Assembly (NCBI GenBank): GCA_963817735.1
Contig: CAWFPP010000010.1
Location: 62,001-126,000, forward strand
DNA: 64,000 nucleotides
Origin: Bog-473 sp963817735
GTDB taxonomy: Bacteria > Actinomycetota > Acidimicrobiia > Acidimicrobiales > RAAP-2
Direction: 5' to 3'
Every line of letters starts with the position of its first letter. Position 1 is the stretch's first letter. A program made the position numbers and the translations under genes. The notes beneath the pieces were generated by a model that was given only the letters and a program-made list of their open reading frames with translations, searched no databases and had not been told where the DNA came from. This document shows positions 26,441 through 36,600 of the stretch, piece by piece.

Positions 26441-28357
26441 GTGGTCCATCTCGCGTACCTCATGTTGTTGTTGCCTCTCGCGGGCTTCCTGTTCCTGCTG
26501 GCCTTCGGCCGTCGCATCGGGGACCCGGTGGCGGGCTGGATCGGGACGGTGGCGATCGGCGGCGCGTTCGTGGTGGCCTGCATCGTGTTGGCCGGCCTCC
26601 TCGGCCTGCCCGACAACGGGCGGGTGGTGGTGGACAATTACTTCACCTGGTTCAGCTCGGGCGGACTGACGGTCCCCGTGGGGACCCTGGTGGACCCGCT
26701 GTCGATGACGATGTGCATGTTCATCACCTTCGTCAGCGCGTTCATCCACCTGTACTCCATCGGGTACATGAAGAACGACCGGGACTACTCCAAGTTCTTC
26801 ATCTACCTGAACCTGTTCGTCTTCTCCATGCTGCTGCTGGTGCTGTCGGACAACCTGCTGCTCACCTTCGTGGGGTGGGAGGGCGTGGGCGTCTGCTCCT
26901 ACTGGCTGGTGGCCTTCTGGTTCCAGCGCGAGTCGGCCGCGTCCGCCGGCAAGAAGGCGTTCATCTACAACCGCATCGGGGACATCGGCTTCCTGCTGGC
27001 CATCTTCCTGATCTTCGAGCGGACGGGCACCGTCCAGTACGAGAGCGGTCCGGGCGGCGGCATCTTCGGGCAGCTGCACCACCTCGACGGGGGTGCCGGC
27101 CTGGCCGCGGTGCTGTTGCTGTTCCTGGCCGCCGCGGGCAAATCCGCCCAGATCCCGCTGTTCAACTGGCTGCCCGACGCCATGGAGGGCCCGACACCCG
27201 TGTCGGCCCTCATCCACGCCGCCACCATGGTCACGGCCGGGGTGTACCTGCTGTGCCGCATGAACCCGCTCCTGCACGTCACCGCCACGGGTTCCGAGAT
27301 CATCGCCACCATCGGGGCCGTCACCGCTTTCACCGCGGCCACCATCGCCTGCGCGCAGCAGGACATCAAAAAGGTTCTCGCCTTCTCCACCGTGTCGCAG
27401 ATCGGCTACATGATCCTGGCCGTCGGCACCGGCGCGTACATCGCCGCCATCTTCCTCATGGTGGCGCACGCCTTTTTCAAGGGCCTCCTCTTCCTCGGTG
27501 CGGGCTCGGTCATCCACGGGCTCGAGGACGAGCAGGACCTCAAACGCATGGGCGCGCTGCGCCGCTACATGAAATGGACCACGGTCACCTTCACCATCGG
27601 GTTCCTGGCCATCGCCGGCATCCCCCCACTTTCAGGCTTCTGGGCCAAGGGCGACGTCCTCGACAACACCTTCGCCCACTTCAAGCCGCTGTGGGTCATC
27701 GGCCTGATCACCGCCGTCCTGACGGCGTACTACATGACCCGCCTCGAGACGCTGGCCTTCGGTGGCAAGGAGCGCTTCGACAAGGAAGGCCCGCACGGCG
27801 AGCCGCCGCTGCACACGCCGCACGAGTCGCCGTGGATCATGCGGGTCCCGCTCATCGTCCTCGCCTTCTTCGCCTTCTTCGCCGGCGCGCTCGACCTGCC
27901 CTGGGTCCACACGGACAACCTGACCAGCTTCCTGGCCCCCGTGTTCGCCGGCACGCTCTACAACGACCACCTGGGCGCGGGACCGGAGTGGGAGCTGGCA
28001 CTGGCCGACATCGCGGCGGCCGTCATCGGTGTGATCGTCGGGTGGTGGCTGTGGCGGGGTGACGAGGTCTACCAGCCCAAGCTGGAGCCCGCCTTCCTGC
28101 AGCGGGTCTGGTACTGGGATGACTTCTACGACACCGTCATCGGGCGCCCGGCGCAGCGACTGGCCACCTTCCTCGCCTGGGTGGTCGACGTCCGCATCAT
28201 CGATGGGGCCGTCAACGGCACGGCCCAGCTGGCCCGGGCCACGGGGAACGCGGCCCGCAAGCTGCAGACTGGGAACGCCCGCAACTACGCGCTGGGGATC
28301 GCCATCGGTATGGCCCTCATCATCGCCTTCATGCTGAGCCGGACGTGGTGGGGATGA
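26441..28357 (+). CDS. nuoL: NADH-quinone oxidoreductase subunit L
   Basis: This 638-residue antiporter-like proton-pumping subunit is the distal end of the membrane arm. Family motifs are FVGWEGVGVCSYWLVAFW, GKSAQIPLFNWLPDAMEGPTPVSALIHAATMV (core: LPDAMEGPTPVSALIHAA) and QQDIKKVLAFSTVSQIGYM. The long lateral helix and final anchor helix near residues 570-638 are present. GTG 26441 follows nuoK closely, and the stop overlaps nuoM. Confidence 0.96.
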   Translation: MVHLAYLMLLLPLAGFLFLLAFGRRIGDPVAGWIGTVAIGGAFVVACIVLAGLLGLPDNGRVVVDNYFTWFSSGGLTVPVGTLVDPLSMTMCMFITFVSAFIHLYSIGYMKNDRDYSKFFIYLNLFVFSMLLLVLSDNLLLTFVGWEGVGVCSYWLVAFWFQRESAASAGKKAFIYNRIGDIGFLLAIFLIFERTGTVQYESGPGGGIFGQLHHLDGGAGLAAVLLLFLAAAGKSAQIPLFNWLPDAMEGPTPVSALIHAATMVTAGVYLLCRMNPLLHVTATGSEIIATIGAVTAFTAATIACAQQDIKKVLAFSTVSQIGYMILAVGTGAYIAAIFLMVAHAFFKGLLFLGAGSVIHGLEDEQDLKRMGALRRYMKWTTVTFTIGFLAIAGIPPLSGFWAKGDVLDNTFAHFKPLWVIGLITAVLTAYYMTRLETLAFGGKERFDKEGPHGEPPLHTPHESPWIMRVPLIVLAFFAFFAGALDLPWVHTDNLTSFLAPVFAGTLYNDHLGAGPEWELALADIAAAVIGVIVGWWLWRGDEVYQPKLEPAFLQRVWYWDDFYDTVIGRPAQRLATFLAWVVDVRIIDGAVNGTAQLARATGNAARKLQTGNARNYALGIAIGMALIIAFMLSRTWWG

Positions 28358-29898
28358 CGCACACCATTCCGTTCCTGACGTTGCTGATCCTGCTGCCGGC
28401 CATCGGTGCCGCCGCCCTGGGCGTGCTCGGCCTGGACCGGACGCTGCAGCGGGAGATCCCCTACGTCGTGGCGTTGCTGGTGTCCCTGGTCACGGCCGTG
28501 ATCGCTGTGTCGGCCCTCATCGCCATGAAGGTGCACGACGGCGGCTTCCAGCTGGTCTCGAACCACGAGTACACCGGCACCAGCCTGGGGGTGCACTGGT
28601 ACCTCGGCGTGGACGGCATCTCCATCTTCCTGGTGCTGCTCACGGCGCTGCTGTTCCCGCTCACCATCATTCTAGGGCGCAACCGCGAGAACGCCCGCGT
28701 CTACTTCGCCTGGATCCTCCTCCTGGAGGCGGCCGTGATGGGAAGCTTCCTGTCGCTCGACCTCATCGTCTTCTTCTTCATGTTCGAGCTGACGCTCGTG
28801 CCCGCGTACTTCATCATCGCCGGCTGGGGCCACCAGCGACGCGCCTACGCAGCGATCAAGTTCTTCCTCTACACGTTCCTCGGCTCAGCCTTCCTGCTGG
28901 TGGGGATCCTGGTCCTGGCCTTCATCCACCAGTCGCAGTACGGCTATCTCACCTTCGAGCTCGGGCCGCTCATGCAGACACACCTGTCCTCGTCGACGGA
29001 GATCTTGCTCTTCTTGGCCTTCACGGCCGCCTTCGCGGTGAAGGCACCCCTGTTCCCGCTGCACACCTGGTCGCCCGACGCCTACACCGAGGCGCCCGAG
29101 GAGGGCTCGGTCCTGCTCTCGGGCGTCCTGGCCAAGTTGGGCACCTACGGCATCATCCGCTTCGACCTCAACCTCTTCCCGCACGCCACCAGGACGCTGG
29201 GACCCCTCTTCCTCACGCTGGCCGTCATCGGCGTGGTGTACGGCGCCATCGTGGCCTGCGCCCAGCGCGACCTGAAGCGACTTGTCACCTATTCGTCTCT
29301 GGCCGGCATCGGTTTCATCGCTCTCGGCACCTTCTCGCTCAGCACACAGGGCCTGGACGGCGCCGTCCTGCTCATGCTGAACCACGGGATCATCGTGGCG
29401 GCGCTCTTCATCCTCATCGGCTTCATCTATGAGCGCCGGGGCACGTGGCAGACCGGCGAGCTGCGTGGGCTTCAGAAGGCGGCGCCGGTGATGGCCGCCG
29501 TCTTCACCGTCGTCATGTTGGCCTCCATCGGCGTGCCCGGCCTGAACGGCTTCGTGAGCGAGTTCCTCGTGCTCGCGGGCACCTTCATCACCCACCGCTG
29601 GTGGGCCGTGGTCGCAATGCTGGGCGTGATCGTGGCCGCCATCTACCTGCTCTGGGCGTACCAGCAGGTCTTCCACGGCGAGCCCCGCCAAGCCGACGAG
29701 AAGACGCGCGACCTCGTCCTGATAGAGCGCTTGGTGATGGCGCCGCTCATCATCCTCATCGTGTTCCTGGGCGTCTACCCCAAGCCCGTGCTCGACCGCA
29801 TCAGCCCGTCGGTCAACCAGCTGGTCGCGCACGTCGAGTCCGCCACGGGCCACGCCGAGCCGCCGGTGGCGGTCCGGGGCGTCGAGGGGACAAAGTGA
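28354..29898 (+). CDS. nuoM: NADH-quinone oxidoreductase subunit M
   Basis: This 514-residue antiporter-like subunit has about 14 transmembrane helices. Typical segments are FFFMFELTLVPAYFII with the conserved Glu, KAPLFPLHTWSPDAYTEAPE, and CAQRDLKRLVTYSSLAGIGF. ATG 28354 was chosen because it overlaps the nuoL stop (ATGA), matching the coupling style of the operon. A GTG nine bases earlier is the alternative. The stop overlaps nuoN. Confidence 0.95.
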   Translation: MTHTIPFLTLLILLPAIGAAALGVLGLDRTLQREIPYVVALLVSLVTAVIAVSALIAMKVHDGGFQLVSNHEYTGTSLGVHWYLGVDGISIFLVLLTALLFPLTIILGRNRENARVYFAWILLLEAAVMGSFLSLDLIVFFFMFELTLVPAYFIIAGWGHQRRAYAAIKFFLYTFLGSAFLLVGILVLAFIHQSQYGYLTFELGPLMQTHLSSSTEILLFLAFTAAFAVKAPLFPLHTWSPDAYTEAPEEGSVLLSGVLAKLGTYGIIRFDLNLFPHATRTLGPLFLTLAVIGVVYGAIVACAQRDLKRLVTYSSLAGIGFIALGTFSLSTQGLDGAVLLMLNHGIIVAALFILIGFIYERRGTWQTGELRGLQKAAPVMAAVFTVVMLASIGVPGLNGFVSEFLVLAGTFITHRWWAVVAMLGVIVAAIYLLWAYQQVFHGEPRQADEKTRDLVLIERLVMAPLIILIVFLGVYPKPVLDRISPSVNQLVAHVESATGHAEPPVAVRGVEGTK

Positions 29899-31646
29899 TC
29901 GCCCCCCTCCTCGCCGCCACGACCGCGCACGCCGCCACGACCGCGCACGCGGCCTCCAACTCCATCACGGTGCCCCCCATCCGGTGGCTGGCCATCCTGC
30001 CGCCGATCATCATGATCGGCGGCGCGGTCCTCCTCCTCGGCCTGGCTTCGCTGGTACGCCGGCCGATGCGGGTGCGGGTCGCCACCATCGCCACGGTGAT
30101 CATCTCGGGCGGCGCGCTGGGTGTCGCCCTGTGGCAGTGGGCCGACGTGCAACAACACGGGGCGCACACCTACGTGAAGCAGGCGGTGGTCATGGACGGC
30201 TTCAGCGTCCTCATCACCATCCTGGTCGCCATCGCCATGCTGCTCAGCGCGCTGGTGGCAGACGGGTACCTGCGCCGGGAGGGCATGCACGGAGCCGAGT
30301 TCCACGTGCTGGCCCTGGTCTCGGCCTCGGGGGCAATGTTGATGGGGCTGGCCAACGACCTCATCATCGTGTTCCTCGGTCTGGAGATCCTCTCCCTCGC
30401 CCTGTACGTGCTGACCGCCTTCAACTACAAGCGGGCCACATCGGGCGAGGCCGCGCTCAAGTACTTCATTCTCGGCGGCTTCTCCTCGGCCATCTTCATC
30501 TACGGCATTGCGCTCACCTACGGCGCCACAGGTTCGACGAACCTGACCCAGATTTCGGACTTCCTCTCCAAGAACGTCGTCCTGACCAATGGCCTGCTGC
30601 TGGCCGGCCTCTCCCTCATGCTGGTCGGGTTCGCCTTCAAGGTGGCCGCGGTGCCCTTCCACATGTGGACGCCTGACGTGTACGAAGGTGCTCCTTCGCC
30701 GGTCACCGGCTTCATGGCAGCCGTGGCCAAGGCGGGCGCCTTCGCTGCCATGCTGCGGGTCCTCTTCTCATCGTTCGGCGTGATCGAGACCGACTGGCGT
30801 CCCATCATCTACGGGCTGGCCGTGCTCTCGCTGGTGCTGGGCGCCTTCGTGGCCCTGCGTCAGCGCGACGTCAAGCGGATGCTGGCCTACTCCTCCATCA
30901 ACCACGCCGGGTTCATTCTCCTCGGGGTGTCCGCCGGCACAGCCCGCGGCGCCAGCGCCTCGCTGTACTACCTCTTCGCCTACATGTTCATGACGATCGG
31001 CAGCTTCGCAGTCGTGACGGTGCTCGGTCGGCAGGCCGACACGGACCACGACCTCTCGCGCTACCGCGGTCTGGCCAGCCGGCAGCCCGTCCTGGCGCTG
31101 GCGCTGGCGGTCCTGTTGCTGGCCCAGGCGGGCGCGCCATTCACCACCGGGCTGTGGGCCAAGCTGCAGGTGGTGTTCGCCGCCGTCGGCGCGGGCGAGG
31201 TGCCCCTGGGTGCCATCGCCATGGTCACCGCGGTGGTTGCCGCCTACTTCTACCTGCGGGTGGCCGTCCTCATGTACGCGGGCGGCGGGCTCGGAGAGGC
31301 CGAGGGCGGGAGCGGTGGCTCGGCCGCATTGGGGGCCGAAGGCGACATGAGCGCCGGCAGCACCATCACCGCGGTGACCGAAGGAGGCGGGAACGGCAGC
31401 GGGGGCGGGCTGGCCTGGGCCACACCGGCGTCGGCTGCCGGCACCGTGACCACGCTCAACGAGCAGATCCTTCTGGACGACGAGGCGAGCGAAGACGACC
31501 AGGCGGTACCGGAAACGGTGTCCGTTCCAGCCCTCACCAGCCTGGCCATCGCCCTCTGCACGGGCGTCACCGTGCTCTTCGGTGTGTGGCCACAGCCGCT
31601 CATCGACTTCGCCAACCACGCCACCCTGCTGTTCCTGCCCAAGTAG
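29895..31646 (+). CDS. nuoN: NADH-quinone oxidoreductase subunit N, with Gly-rich insertion before the last helix
   Basis: This 583-residue antiporter-like subunit is longer than the usual 480-500. Core motifs are FLGLEILSLALYVLTAFN, KVAAVPFHMWTPDVYEGAPSPV (core: PFHMWTPDVYEGAPSP) and RQRDVKRMLAYSSINHAGF. Two features are odd. The N-terminus has a direct duplication (AATTAHAATTAHA). An insertion of about 80 residues, Gly/Ser-rich then acidic (GGSGGSAALGAEG to DDEASEDDQ), lies between the penultimate and last helices. GTG 29895 overlaps the nuoM stop. The gene ends four bases before the convergent DUF2252 gene. Confidence 0.94.
   Translation: MIAPLLAATTAHAATTAHAASNSITVPPIRWLAILPPIIMIGGAVLLLGLASLVRRPMRVRVATIATVIISGGALGVALWQWADVQQHGAHTYVKQAVVMDGFSVLITILVAIAMLLSALVADGYLRREGMHGAEFHVLALVSASGAMLMGLANDLIIVFLGLEILSLALYVLTAFNYKRATSGEAALKYFILGGFSSAIFIYGIALTYGATGSTNLTQISDFLSKNVVLTNGLLLAGLSLMLVGFAFKVAAVPFHMWTPDVYEGAPSPVTGFMAAVAKAGAFAAMLRVLFSSFGVIETDWRPIIYGLAVLSLVLGAFVALRQRDVKRMLAYSSINHAGFILLGVSAGTARGASASLYYLFAYMFMTIGSFAVVTVLGRQADTDHDLSRYRGLASRQPVLALALAVLLLAQAGAPFTTGLWAKLQVVFAAVGAGEVPLGAIAMVTAVVAAYFYLRVAVLMYAGGGLGEAEGGSGGSAALGAEGDMSAGSTITAVTEGGGNGSGGGLAWATPASAAGTVTTLNEQILLDDEASEDDQAVPETVSVPALTSLAIALCTGVTVLFGVWPQPLIDFANHATLLFLPK
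29913..29948 (+). repeat. 18-bp tandem duplication in the nuoN 5' end
   Basis: GCCGCCACGACCGCGCAC occurs twice in direct succession and duplicates six residues of the N-terminus in frame. Confidence 0.85.
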
Positions 31647-31650
31647 GCCG

Positions 31651-33036
31651 TCAGTCGAGGACGCTGTCCGCCTTGCCACGACGGATGGCGGCGACCAGGG
31701 CAGCGTGGTCCCGTTCGTTCTGATCGGCGTAGCGCCGGGCAAATTTGCGCATGGCTTTGGTGAAGACGTCGCCCTTGCCGATGTAGGCGTCGATCGCCTC
31801 GGGGTCACCCGACCGCGCGTGCGCCCGGGCGAGCGTGTTCCCGCAAGCGATGGCGAACTCCACGAGGACGGGCGCGATGAGGTCGGTGGTGGGAATCAGC
31901 TTCATGTCGCGGAACTGCCGCATGTAGAAGTCGCGCCCGCCCAGTGAGCCCCAGCCCACGAAGATGTCCGTGGCGCTCTGCACCATCCGTTTGCCGGCGA
32001 TAACCCGGGCGCCATGGTTGTCGTGCCCGCTGGCGTAGGTGTAGGACTCGTAGACCGAGGGGCCGGCCTGCTTGCACTGCAGGAAAAGAGGGTCGCCGGT
32101 GGAGCTTCCTTCCAGCAGCACGAGGTACACCACCATGCCGACGCTGCCAACGCCCACCACCTGACGGACGATGTCCACCGGGATGAAGCGGTCAAACAGG
32201 CGGCGGCGGTCCTCTTGCAGCGTGAGGCGATAGTCCCCGAGCAGACCCTCCACGATGTCGCCCTGCTCCTCGTCATCGAGCGTCACGCGCAGCGGAGGCT
32301 GCGGGGTGATGCGGGCCCGGCCCCGCCGCTCCGTAGTCAGCTTCTCGAAGGCGCCGCGACTCGTCCGCGACTCCTTCTTCTTCTCGAACTGCACCTGCAC
32401 CTGGCCGCGGTCGGCGGGCTCGAAGGAATCGATGAACTGGTCGAAGCGCGTTCCCTCGTACCAGATGTCGAGGATGGGCAACGTCGCGTAGTAGCGCATG
32501 CGGTTGCGGTAGGCGTCGACGGCCGCCGTCACCGCCGCGTCGGACTTGCTCTGCTTCACGCCGTTCTCCCGGGCCGCCACGACCAGGCTGGCGGCGAGGC
32601 GGGCCACGTCCCACTCGAAGGGCCCGGGCAGAGTCTCGTCGAAGTCGCGCAGGTCGAAGTTGAGGTTGCGCTCGGGGGTGGCCCACAGCCCGAAATTCAG
32701 GACGTGGGCGTCACCGCAGAGCTGCACCTCAATACGGCTGTGCGCCCGCGAGGCCAGATCCGCCGCCATGACGGCGGCGGCACCGCGGTAGAAGTTCCAT
32801 GGCGAGAGCGACATGCGCTGGTGCCGGAGCGGGGTCAGCTCTGAGAGCCGGATGTGGTTTTGGGCCAGGATCGTGTCGACAGGGTCGTGCCCGCGGTGCC
32901 GCTCGTCCCAGTCGCCGAGGTCGGCCCGGGGAGCCAGGACCCGGGCCTGCCGCCCGATTTCCCGCCGCTCGGCGGCGGTGGCCGCGAGGTCGTGCCTGGC
33001 GGCCACGGTCGCGGCCACGGACTGCGGGTTGCTCAC
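31651..33036 (-). CDS. DUF2252 family protein
   Basis: This 461-residue protein matches DUF2252, a family of unknown function common in actinobacteria and thought to be distantly kinase-like. Conserved segments are SPWNFYRGAAAVMAADL, QLCGDAHVLNFGLWATPERN, FDLRDFDETLPGPFEWDVARL, and near the C-terminus FYMRQFRDMK. These resemble an N-lobe, a catalytic HxN loop and an Asp-containing metal loop, but the kinase link is inference. GTG 33036 is preferred over an ATG 30 bases earlier because GGAGGA lies five bases before it. It ends four bases from nuoN, so the two transcripts converge with no room for separate terminators. Confidence 0.8.
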   Translation of the reverse strand: MSNPQSVAATVAARHDLAATAAERREIGRQARVLAPRADLGDWDERHRGHDPVDTILAQNHIRLSELTPLRHQRMSLSPWNFYRGAAAVMAADLASRAHSRIEVQLCGDAHVLNFGLWATPERNLNFDLRDFDETLPGPFEWDVARLAASLVVAARENGVKQSKSDAAVTAAVDAYRNRMRYYATLPILDIWYEGTRFDQFIDSFEPADRGQVQVQFEKKKESRTSRGAFEKLTTERRGRARITPQPPLRVTLDDEEQGDIVEGLLGDYRLTLQEDRRRLFDRFIPVDIVRQVVGVGSVGMVVYLVLLEGSSTGDPLFLQCKQAGPSVYESYTYASGHDNHGARVIAGKRMVQSATDIFVGWGSLGGRDFYMRQFRDMKLIPTTDLIAPVLVEFAIACGNTLARAHARSGDPEAIDAYIGKGDVFTKAMRKFARRYADQNERDHAALVAAIRRGKADSVLD

Positions 33037-33124
33037 GGCGTTCCTCCCTCCCTGCAGGTCCTCCATCTTTGCCCAGGTCGGTCAGCTCCGGGACGCACGA
33101 GCCGCTTGTGGCCACGGGAAGCCC

Positions 33125-33187
33125 GCCCGCACCGCCCGCACCGCCCGCACCTCCCGCACCGCCCGCACCGCCGGCACCGCCCGCATG
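33125..33187. repeat. Seven 9-bp tandem repeats
   Basis: The unit is GCCCGCACC. Copies 1, 2, 3 and 5 are perfect and 4, 6 and 7 differ by one or two bases. The array lies about 90-150 bases upstream of the DUF2252 start, in its promoter or leader region. Confidence 0.85.
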
Positions 33188-33348
33188 CATTGGCTCGGCC
33201 GGGGCCGTGTCATGCAGTCCGGACCTCGAATGGATCGACACGAACGCCGAGGGGGTTGAGCCGGGTGAGGACGGGCGGGCCCGTGCGGGGTGGCGCGTCG
33301 TTGCAGAACGCAACTTCGACACGGCGCTCGCCGATTGTGCGGCTCGCT

Positions 33349-33391
33349 AAAAGAGGCGGGGTGACTCCCAGACAACCTCGGCCACCCCGCC
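33349..33391 (-). terminator. Probable intrinsic terminator on the minus strand
   Basis: Arms GGCGGGGTG (33355-33363) and CACCCCGCC (33383-33391) are perfectly complementary over nine bases with a 19-base loop. On the minus strand they are followed by TC and TTTT. It would end the transcript of the fusion gene and the zinc-ribbon ORF. Confidence 0.5.
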
Positions 33392-33504
33392 CCTCCGCGA
33401 TTGTGGCGGCGCCGTCAAGCGGCGTGTAGAGCCGTTCGAACCAATCAGCGCAACAGAGGGACAACGCTCACACGGGTTGCAGTGTCACGTTGCTCACCGG
33501 GCGG

Positions 33505-33639
33505 TCACACGTGGTGGGGCGGACGGTCTCGTCGCTGCTCGTCGGACCAGCAGCGGTCGCAGTCCTCGCAAGGGCCGTCGTCGCCGCGCCGCTGATGCAC
33601 GCCCGGATGTCCGCAGCGCGGGCAGCGGGACTCGGTCAC
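33505..33639 (-). CDS. 44-residue zinc-ribbon microprotein, coupled to the upstream fusion gene
   Basis: The minus-strand frame from GTG 33639 encodes 44 residues starting VTESRCPRCGHPGVHQRRG and continuing with CEDCDRCW. The first Cys pair (C-x2-C, residues 6 and 9) and the second set (Cys24, 27 and 30) fit a treble-clef or zinc-ribbon site, with His11 and His15 as spare ligands. The GTG overlaps the TGA of the preceding gene (GTGA), the same coupling used between most operon genes in this window. That overlap and the Cys pattern are the grounds for calling it. Function is unknown; small zinc ribbons often bind RNA, RNA polymerase or a partner protein. Confidence 0.6.
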   Translation of the reverse strand: MTESRCPRCGHPGVHQRRGDDGPCEDCDRCWSDEQRRDRPPHHV

Positions 33640-36600
33640 TGTCGTGGCGCTGCCGTCCCGGCCTCCTGCCGGGGGGGCGTCCCATTGCCGGGTTGCTGCT
33701 GTGCGGCCAGCACCTCTTCGGGGACGGCCGGCCCCGACCGCTTGGCCCCACCCGTGGTGAGAAGGCGGCCGATCACGGGAACCTCGGTCAGCGATTCTGC
33801 CCGCATGATCTGCACGACGACGGGCACGAACTGCTCGGCGGAGTCGAAGACGATGTAGCGCGGCAGCCAGCGCGGCTCGTACTTCGCGTTGAACCGCCAG
33901 AGGGTCTCAATCTGGAGGACCCCGGAGAGTCGACGGAGCGCCCAGCGCTCCACGCGCTGGGTCACGCCGTCGCCGTTGTCGCCCTCGAGCACTGATCGCA
34001 GCGCGGCGAAGTTCAGACTCAGGCCCTTCATGCCCATCTCTTTGAGATGGTCGATGGTCGAGCACAGGGCGAAGTCGAGCAGCCCGTTGGGATGTTCACC
34101 GGGATCGCGGCGCATGAGGTCCAGCGAGTAGCCGCCGATGGCCGGTGAGGGCACGAATTGACACATGGCCACCGGCGTCCCCTCCGGGCCCTCCACCAAT
34201 GTCAGCAGCAGGCCCGTGTCCCGTCGGTCGAAGAGGCGCCCGAGCATCATGGAGAAGCCCCGCTCCTGCTCACCGCGCCGGCTCTTGGCCATCAGTTCGG
34301 CCATGCGTGCGGCGTCCGCCGGATCGAGGTGGGCCGGGTCCAAGAAACGGACCGTGTAGCCGTAGCGCGCCACCCGGTTGACGGCCTGTCGCAGTCCCTT
34401 CATCTTCCCGCCCTGAAGGGAGAATTCCTGGGGGTCCACCACCGCCTCGTCGCCGATGTAGAGGAAGCGCATGCCCGACGCCTGGTAGGTCGGCAACCAC
34501 TCCTCGCCGGCACCCATGACGCCGAGGCCCCACCCGTTACGGTCGACATGGTGCCGGAACGCGTCCCAGACATGGGCTCGTTCGGAGAACGGACCGATGG
34601 GGTCGGGGGACACCAGGCAGACGCCGCCGAAGACGGCGTACGCGACGAGCGAGTCGCGATGGAAGAACCATTGCTTGTCGTCGCGCAGTGCGAAGTAGTC
34701 GAGCGTGCCGGTTCCGTGGCGCCGCACGATGTCGCGCGCCCGGATCTCGGCGGCGCGCCGTCCCATGGCGGCTCGCCCCGATGAAAGGCGGCGATCGACG
34801 ACAGGCCGAGTCAGGAGGAACAGCGCCACCACAATGAGGCTGAGGCCCACGGCCAGCAGGCTGACGGACGCGTAGCGGTCGATGGTCGGTGGGAAGGTCA
34901 CCCAGTCCACGCCGACGAGCCGCTCCGCGGAGCCGAGGAGGACGTCGGGCCACGCGGGCAGGGGATGGTGGTGGACTCGGCCGGCCAGTTCCACGCCGAT
35001 GAAGCCACCCATCGTGGCCAGCACACCGCCCACCGCGAGGATGACAAAGGCGGTGACGAACGTCGCCCGCTCGGTCTGAGCCCGGAAGCGCTCCCGTTGG
35101 ACGATCAGCAGCGTCAGGACGCCGGCGCAGACGACGAGCGTGACGACGTCGGCCGCATGAAGGAGGTGGAGTGCCAACGATGCGATAAGCAGGAGCACGG
35201 CCACCAGCCACGAGCGGCGCTGCCCTCTGAGGACGCCGCGGGACAGCATGATCATGCCGATGCCGGCGATGGCGGTCAACGCCCCGGCCGCCTGAACGAC
35301 TGCAACGGGGAGGTACTGCGCGATCAGATGCAAGTGTGCGCGCAGGGGTGCCGTCACGGAGGAGAGCAGGTCGATGGCCCCGGCCACGAACAGCGAGACT
35401 GCAGCGAGGCGCCGAATGCGCCGGGCCCGGACATGGTCCGCCGCCACCTCGGGCGCAGGCGGCCACGACGCGCCGCCCGGCCAGCTGGCGGCCAGCTCGG
35501 CATGGACATCGGCCGCCTTCGAACGCCCCTTGACGACGGTGTCGGCGGTGACGAGTCGCTCACCCATGGTGGCTAGCGGCAGGTCGGCCTCGGCGAGGAG
35601 CAAGCGGACGTGCAGTTCCGCCCCGGTCTCGATCTCGAGGGTCGACTCCTGGCGATGGTGCAGAAAAGTGGGTGGCAGCCCGAGGTGCCCCCGGTGCTCG
35701 TGCACGACCTCGGCGGTCGCACCCGGGCAGGCGAAGAAGCCGGTATCGAGGTGGGTCAGTTCGGGCACGAGTGCCCCACCCACGATCACGCCCGAGACGC
35801 CCGACTCGACGGCGTCTCGCGCCGCGTCGAGCGCGTCCTGACCGTCCAGTTCGAGCAGCTCGTGTGCGATGGGCCGCGCGCCCGACGGACCACCGGCCCA
35901 CGGAGCCGGGAGCCCCTCACCTCCCAGCGCCCGCCAGATGCCGCGCGACGTGAGGGCGACCACCAGGGCGAGGACGGCGATCAAGGCCAGGGCGATGACC
36001 ACGGTCACGATGAAACGCGAGGGCCACGTGGCGTTGTAAGCCCTCTGGAGCGCGTCCTGTTGGCGGGGCGTGCGGAAGACCCGGCCGAGACCGTCGACGA
36101 CGAACTCGACGCGCAACAACAGCGCGATGACGGCCAACGCCAGAGGTGGTGCCCAGAGGTAGCGGCGCAGGCGCCGGTAGAGTACGCGCGAGGTGACGAA
36201 GCGACGTGCCAGGCGCGGATCGTCGAGGCGCTCCATGCCGGCCAGCCAGGGCCGGTCGCCGGTCGGCGCGGCGTCAATGGGGGGGTTCCCGTCCGGTCGG
36301 AGCGTCCCCATGCGCACGAGGACGGTGCGTGTGCCGGCGCCGGTCTCGCACGCGAGATCCACCCCGTCACGGACGGCCACACCGCGGCGTTCCAGCGCCG
36401 CGACCAATTCGGGGTCCCGCTCCGAAGGCGCCATCACCACGATCACCCGGGACTCGGCACGGGCCGCGAACAGACCGAGCGCGTCGGTGAGTTCCGGATG
36501 CCTGTCCACCGCAACGGACGGGTTGCCGGAGCACCCCGGAGCCACCAGCCGCCCGCAGAGGATGACGACGCCGGGCCCCTGCCACTCTTCCAGCCGTTGG

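Larger units (their letters stand above)
33037..33504. other. 468-base region without a recognisable gene
   Basis: It lies between the zinc-ribbon ORF and the DUF2252 gene, both on the minus strand. It holds a 9-base tandem repeat (33125-33187) and a probable minus-strand terminator (33349-33391), and must hold the DUF2252 promoter. A minus-strand open frame at 33210-33464 uses a TTG start and runs through the terminator hairpin, so I do not call it. Confidence 0.6.

Noticed and set aside
33349..33391. tRNA-like start on the minus strand (GGCGGGGTGGCCGAGG), with GTTCGAA nearby
   Set aside because: The sequence pairs as a 9-base hairpin followed by TTTT, not as a cloverleaf. The GTTCGAA at about 33434 is not flanked by complementary T-stem arms.
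33210..33464. Minus-strand open frame of 84 codons
   Set aside because: It needs a TTG start without a ribosome binding site, reads through the terminator hairpin, and resembles no family I recognise.
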